A stretch of DNA of 64,000 nt from 58-81 sp012729145 (GTDB taxonomy: Bacteria > Synergistota > Synergistia > Synergistales > Thermovirgaceae): the NCBI GenBank assembly GCA_040770625.1, contig JAXGIW010000007.1, positions 39,206 through 103,205 of the forward strand. Direction: 5' to 3'. Both the position numbers and the translations under genes were made by a program. Positions 60,996 to 64,000 of this stretch are shown here, piece by piece; position 1 is the first letter of the stretch; every line of letters starts with the position of its first letter. The notes beneath the pieces are model-generated. The model worked only from the letters and a program-made list of their open reading frames with translations. It made no database searches and was not told the origin of the DNA.

Positions 60996-62198
60996 TTATC
61001 CCCCTATGGCCTCGGCGGGATCCACCTTAAGGGCCATCCGAATGGCGAGAACGCTTGAGGCAACGCACATGATCATAACGGCGATGAACCCCGCCACCGA
61101 GTCCCGTCCTTCAAGCAACACATACTTGGGAAAGATCGGCGCCCAGATGGTGGCGGAGATCTTGCCGATCATGAAACCAAGCACCCCGAGGCCGAGAGCC
61201 TGCTGAAGGATCATCCCCACGATGGTGCGGTTTTTTGTTCCGATGAGCTTGAGAACGGCGATCTCACGGATCTTCCCCATGGTGAGGGTGTAGATGATGA
61301 AGGCCACGATGGCGGCGCTCACGATGGCGAGGATGACGAGAAACATGCCGATCTGCCTGGAAGAGGTGGCAATAAGTTTGCCGAGCAGGATCTCCTCCAT
61401 CTGCTCTCGAGTGTACACTTCGTGGCGCTTCCATCGACGGATATGCTCCGCGGTCTCCTCCGGATCCGCACCGGGAGCGAGGCGAACGAGCACGGCGTTC
61501 ACAGTGGAATTTCCGGTCTGGGAGGCCAGCACGCTCTCGAGCAACCCTGGAATTCCCGGCCGGTTCAATGAGGGGTTGGCTTCTGTCCGCCGACGCTGCT
61601 GAAGGATGAAATCGTTATCCTTCAGGAACTGTGCCTCCTGGGCATCCTTCAGGGGGATGAAGACCATTGGGTCTCCTCCCGAGGAGACCATTCGCCTGGT
61701 GATCCCCACAACCCGGTAGGAATTTCTGCGTATTCCGATGGAGTCGCCGAGGCGGAATCCGGATGCCTCGTCCGCCACCGCCTCGTAATGACTCCGGGTG
61801 ATATGCCTTCCCGCCACAAGATACCGGGGCTGCCCCGGCCCGCTGAGGACCCCGGGTTCGACCCCCACCACCATGGCCCGGACGTCCTCCTCCCCCCGGC
61901 GTATCTGGGTGGTGAGGTAGGTGACGTTGGCCGCAGCCTCCACTCCTTTCATCCCGGCCACACTCCGCCAGAGATCGTCATAGATGCTGGACGATTCGGC
62001 GTAGGGTCCGAGAGTATCCTGCTGAACCACCCAAAGATCCGCTCCGCTGTTGTCGAGCAGCACCCTGGCGTCGTCCACCATCCCCCGGTAGACTCCTCCC
62101 ATGGTGAGGGTCACTCCGATCAAAAGACCCAGTCCGAAGCCGGTGAGCACGAACTTTCCCCATCCGTGGAGAATGTCACGCCCGGCGAGGCTGATCAT
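60996..62198 (-). CDS. ABC transporter permease, FtsX/MacB (DevC-like) type
   Basis: A 400-residue permease with N-terminal TM (FVLTGFGLGLLIGVTLTMGG), a large periplasmic MacB-type domain (~45-270) and three C-terminal TM helices (MFLVILAIVSAAIVAFIIYT; LGLGVLGFMIGKI; VAGFIAVMIMCVASSVLAIR). KIREIAVLKLIGTKNRTIVGM is the coupling region. Overlaps the upstream membrane fusion gene by 4 bases. Confidence 0.9.
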   Translation of the reverse strand: MISLAGRDILHGWGKFVLTGFGLGLLIGVTLTMGGVYRGMVDDARVLLDNSGADLWVVQQDTLGPYAESSSIYDDLWRSVAGMKGVEAAANVTYLTTQIRRGEEDVRAMVVGVEPGVLSGPGQPRYLVAGRHITRSHYEAVADEASGFRLGDSIGIRRNSYRVVGITRRMVSSGGDPMVFIPLKDAQEAQFLKDNDFILQQRRRTEANPSLNRPGIPGLLESVLASQTGNSTVNAVLVRLAPGADPEETAEHIRRWKRHEVYTREQMEEILLGKLIATSSRQIGMFLVILAIVSAAIVAFIIYTLTMGKIREIAVLKLIGTKNRTIVGMILQQALGLGVLGFMIGKISATIWAPIFPKYVLLEGRDSVAGFIAVMIMCVASSVLAIRMALKVDPAEAIGG

Positions 62199-63385
62199 TC
62201 TTTTGCCTCCAGGTTCTCCACTACCTTCACGCGGCTGCGAGGAGAAAGGGCTTTTTTCATGTATTGAACTATATTCTCCCCTTTTTCAAGGCCGCTCATG
62301 ATCTGGACGAAACCATCGAGGTCTCTTCGTCCCGTCTTCACAGGCCGGAAGGTAATGGACCCGTTGTCGAGAACCCACACGCCGAGATCTCCGTTCAGGC
62401 GCTGGAGAGCGCTGTCGGGAACGACGGCGGTCTCGGGAAGAGGAGGAAGAGTCACCGTGACCTCAGCAAGCTCGCCCAGGGGGGGCAGCACATCTGGGAC
62501 CGTGTCGAAGACCGCCTTGGCCATCAGCTCCTCCGTGACAGCATCCGCCAAAGGTTCCACCCGCAGTATCCTCCCCGGAAACACGGTGTCTCCCCGGGAG
62601 CGGATGGAGATGGAGGCGGGAAGACCGGGAGTGAGGCCCGAGGCCATGGCCTGGTCAAACCGGACGGATATCCACAGGTTTTCCCGGTCGATGACCTCCA
62701 CAACCGCCTGGCCTGCCACCACTGTCGTCCCCGGCTCGACGTTCCGGGCGGTAACGAGTCCTTCCGCGGGAGAGACCAGCAAGAGATTGTCCTTCTGCTG
62801 CTCCAGTCCCTTACGGTCTTCCCGGGCCCGGGCCAGGTCTGCCCGGATGGCGTCCCGCTCGGCCCGGGCGGAATTTTCCAGCGCGGCAAGTGCCTGGGCC
62901 TCCTGCCGTTTTGCCTGGGCGGCGTCGAGGCTGACCGCGCCCACCTTCAACAGGTTGTCATATCGCTTTGCCAATGCCGAGGCGTAGTTTCCCCTGGCGG
63001 CAACCTCGGCGATGCGGGCCTCCCCTGCCTGAAGGGAGGCTTCCAGCCTCCGGATCGCTGAGTCCTGAGCGGTGAGTCGCTGTTCCCAGTCCACCGGATC
63101 CATGGCGCCAAGGACCTGTCCCTTCTCCACGAGGTCACCCACCCGCACAGACAGATCTTTTACCCGTCCGGGAATGGTGGGGCCGATCCGGTAGGACGCC
63201 TGGGAATTCACGGTACCAATGCCGTAGAGGGCCGGGGTCAGTGAGCGAACTTCCACCACCGTAGCCGTCACCTCCACAGGGGCCAGGGGACCAGAACGCA
63301 TCATGAAATAGAAGAAGAACACCGCCAACACAAGAAAACCTAAGAGAAGAAAGATCGTCTTGCCTTTTCCTTTCAGGCCCTTCAT
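62195..63385 (-). CDS. Membrane fusion protein (HlyD/MacA/DevB-like)
   Basis: A 396-residue periplasmic adaptor: TM anchor TIFLLLGFLVLAVFFFYFMM, a lipoyl-like half (SYRIGPTIPGRVKDLSVRVG), a coiled coil of ~120 residues (LTAQDSAIRRLEASLQAGEA... DLARAREDRKGLEQQKD), the second lipoyl half (PAEGLVTARNVEPGTTVVAG) and beta barrel. Links the ABC permease to an outer-membrane channel, which implies a diderm envelope. Overlaps tetR by 4 bases. Confidence 0.92.
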   Translation of the reverse strand: MKGLKGKGKTIFLLLGFLVLAVFFFYFMMRSGPLAPVEVTATVVEVRSLTPALYGIGTVNSQASYRIGPTIPGRVKDLSVRVGDLVEKGQVLGAMDPVDWEQRLTAQDSAIRRLEASLQAGEARIAEVAARGNYASALAKRYDNLLKVGAVSLDAAQAKRQEAQALAALENSARAERDAIRADLARAREDRKGLEQQKDNLLLVSPAEGLVTARNVEPGTTVVAGQAVVEVIDRENLWISVRFDQAMASGLTPGLPASISIRSRGDTVFPGRILRVEPLADAVTEELMAKAVFDTVPDVLPPLGELAEVTVTLPPLPETAVVPDSALQRLNGDLGVWVLDNGSITFRPVKTGRRDLDGFVQIMSGLEKGENIVQYMKKALSPRSRVKVVENLEAKE

Positions 63386-63996
63386 GCCGGATCCCTCCTC
63401 TCGATGCCCCGCCGGTAGATCGCGAAGACCCCGTGGGCTTTCAGAAGACCGTCCCGTTTGTCCTCCTCGATCTGTGACTGGAGGACAAGACCCTGGATGG
63501 CCCCTGTAAACAGGGCAGCCCCAAAGGGGGAGTCCAGGGCAGGGTCGACATCCCCGGTCATTTTCCCCTCCTCCAGAAGGGCAACCACCCGGGAATCATA
63601 TTTTTTGAGAAGGGAATGGACAAGGCTTCGTACGGGGCTTTCCTCTGTGCGTTGAAACTCGCTCAAAAGGAGGCGTGGCGCTCCCGGATGCTCCGAGGCA
63701 AACTGGACATGGGCAAGGAAGATCGCCTCAAGGGCTTCGAGGGGGGAGCCTGCATCAGCCGCGGCCTTATCAAGGCGGGAGAAGAGGCTCTTTCCCACCC
63801 AGTCGAGAACGGCCTTCCAGATGGCTTCTTTCGTGGGGAAATGCCGGAAGAGGGCTCCCTGGGTCAGGTTCATCCTTTCGGCGATGGCGGCGGTGGTGAT
63901 GTCCGAGGGCTTACCCTCGGCGGCAAGGGAGATCACCGTCTCTACGATAACCCTTTTCCGCTCATGGGCGGGAAGATTTTTGCCCTTTTGAACCAT
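63382..63996 (-). CDS. TetR-family transcriptional regulator
   Basis: A 204-residue repressor: helix-turn-helix ITTAAIAERMNLTQGALFRHFPTKEA near residues 37-62 (shown in part), then a ligand-binding helical domain. It is the first gene of the export operon, so it probably represses itself and the three transport genes. The ATG is 4 bases from the window edge; upstream sequence and the operator are not visible, so an earlier start cannot be ruled out. Confidence 0.88.
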   Translation of the reverse strand: MVQKGKNLPAHERKRVIVETVISLAAEGKPSDITTAAIAERMNLTQGALFRHFPTKEAIWKAVLDWVGKSLFSRLDKAAADAGSPLEALEAIFLAHVQFASEHPGAPRLLLSEFQRTEESPVRSLVHSLLKKYDSRVVALLEEGKMTGDVDPALDSPFGAALFTGAIQGLVLQSQIEEDKRDGLLKAHGVFAIYRRGIERRDPA

Positions 63997-64000
63997 GAAA

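Overview
The window looks like core chromosome of an anaerobic, amino-acid-using bacterium, most likely Synergistota with a Firmicutes-like background. This is an inference from gene content: a Bacillus-type trp attenuation protein (MtrB) and a HutP-like protein, a TAXI-type solute receptor, a sodium-dependent amino-acid transporter with a tiny partner peptide, an EtfAB-linked FAD dehydrogenase, ThyX, and the rpmH-rnpA-yidD-yidC-jag cluster. No rRNA gene or species marker is present, so the assignment is tentative. Start codons other than ATG are frequent (TTG for rpmH, rnpA, csp and probably mutS2; GTG for dnaE; an apparent ATA for infC).

Layout. 1-17.4 kb is a dense minus-strand block: a partial alanine/ornithine racemase, nfo, a Nudix hydrolase, pyk, mtrB, dnaE, dnaX, an M48 peptidase, a low-molecular-weight phosphatase, a PfkB kinase, trxB with a thioredoxin-like tail, prmC, prfA, a DUF1385 protein, thyX, rpmE and hutP. 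An insertion sequence with doubled terminal repeats (17.55-18.97 kb) follows. Then come a lone TAXI receptor (plus strand), a cold-shock gene, a carnitine-type acyltransferase, an Asp/Glu racemase family protein, a secreted orphan and an etfB-etfA-FAD dehydrogenase operon. 27.4-28.0 kb holds tRNA-Arg(CCG) and a 58-bp tandem repeat. 28-38.7 kb is a translation/cell-division block: mutS2, cvpA, zapA, a coiled-coil gene, pheT, pheS, rplT, rpmI, infC, thrS. 39-46.3 kb carries the transporter pair, dut, pnp, rpsO and a two-component system. 46.4-51 kb carries htrA, a SAM hydroxide adenosyltransferase family gene, jag, yidC, yidD, rnpA and rpmH.

51-60.3 kb is an accessory, decaying zone: a GNAT acetyltransferase, remnants of a short-chain dehydrogenase and an ABC-F ATPase, YjbQ, two secreted proteins of unknown function (one with CARDB/IPT-like parts, one with an HEKVH motif), a broken three-motif beta/gamma-crystallin-like gene, a DUF2238 membrane protein and an IS1182-type element with a clean TGTA target duplication. 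The window ends with a TetR-regulated ABC export operon (tetR, membrane fusion protein, FtsX-type permease, ATPase).

The most interesting signals are regulatory. The infC operon has an ATA start, a perfect Shine-Dalgarno sequence and a terminator directly in front of it. Two RNA-binding, amino-acid-sensing regulators (MtrB and HutP-like) lie within 14 kb with none of their classical target operons in view. A perfect 19-bp palindrome lies between thrS and the transporter. No complete new defence or biosynthetic system was found.
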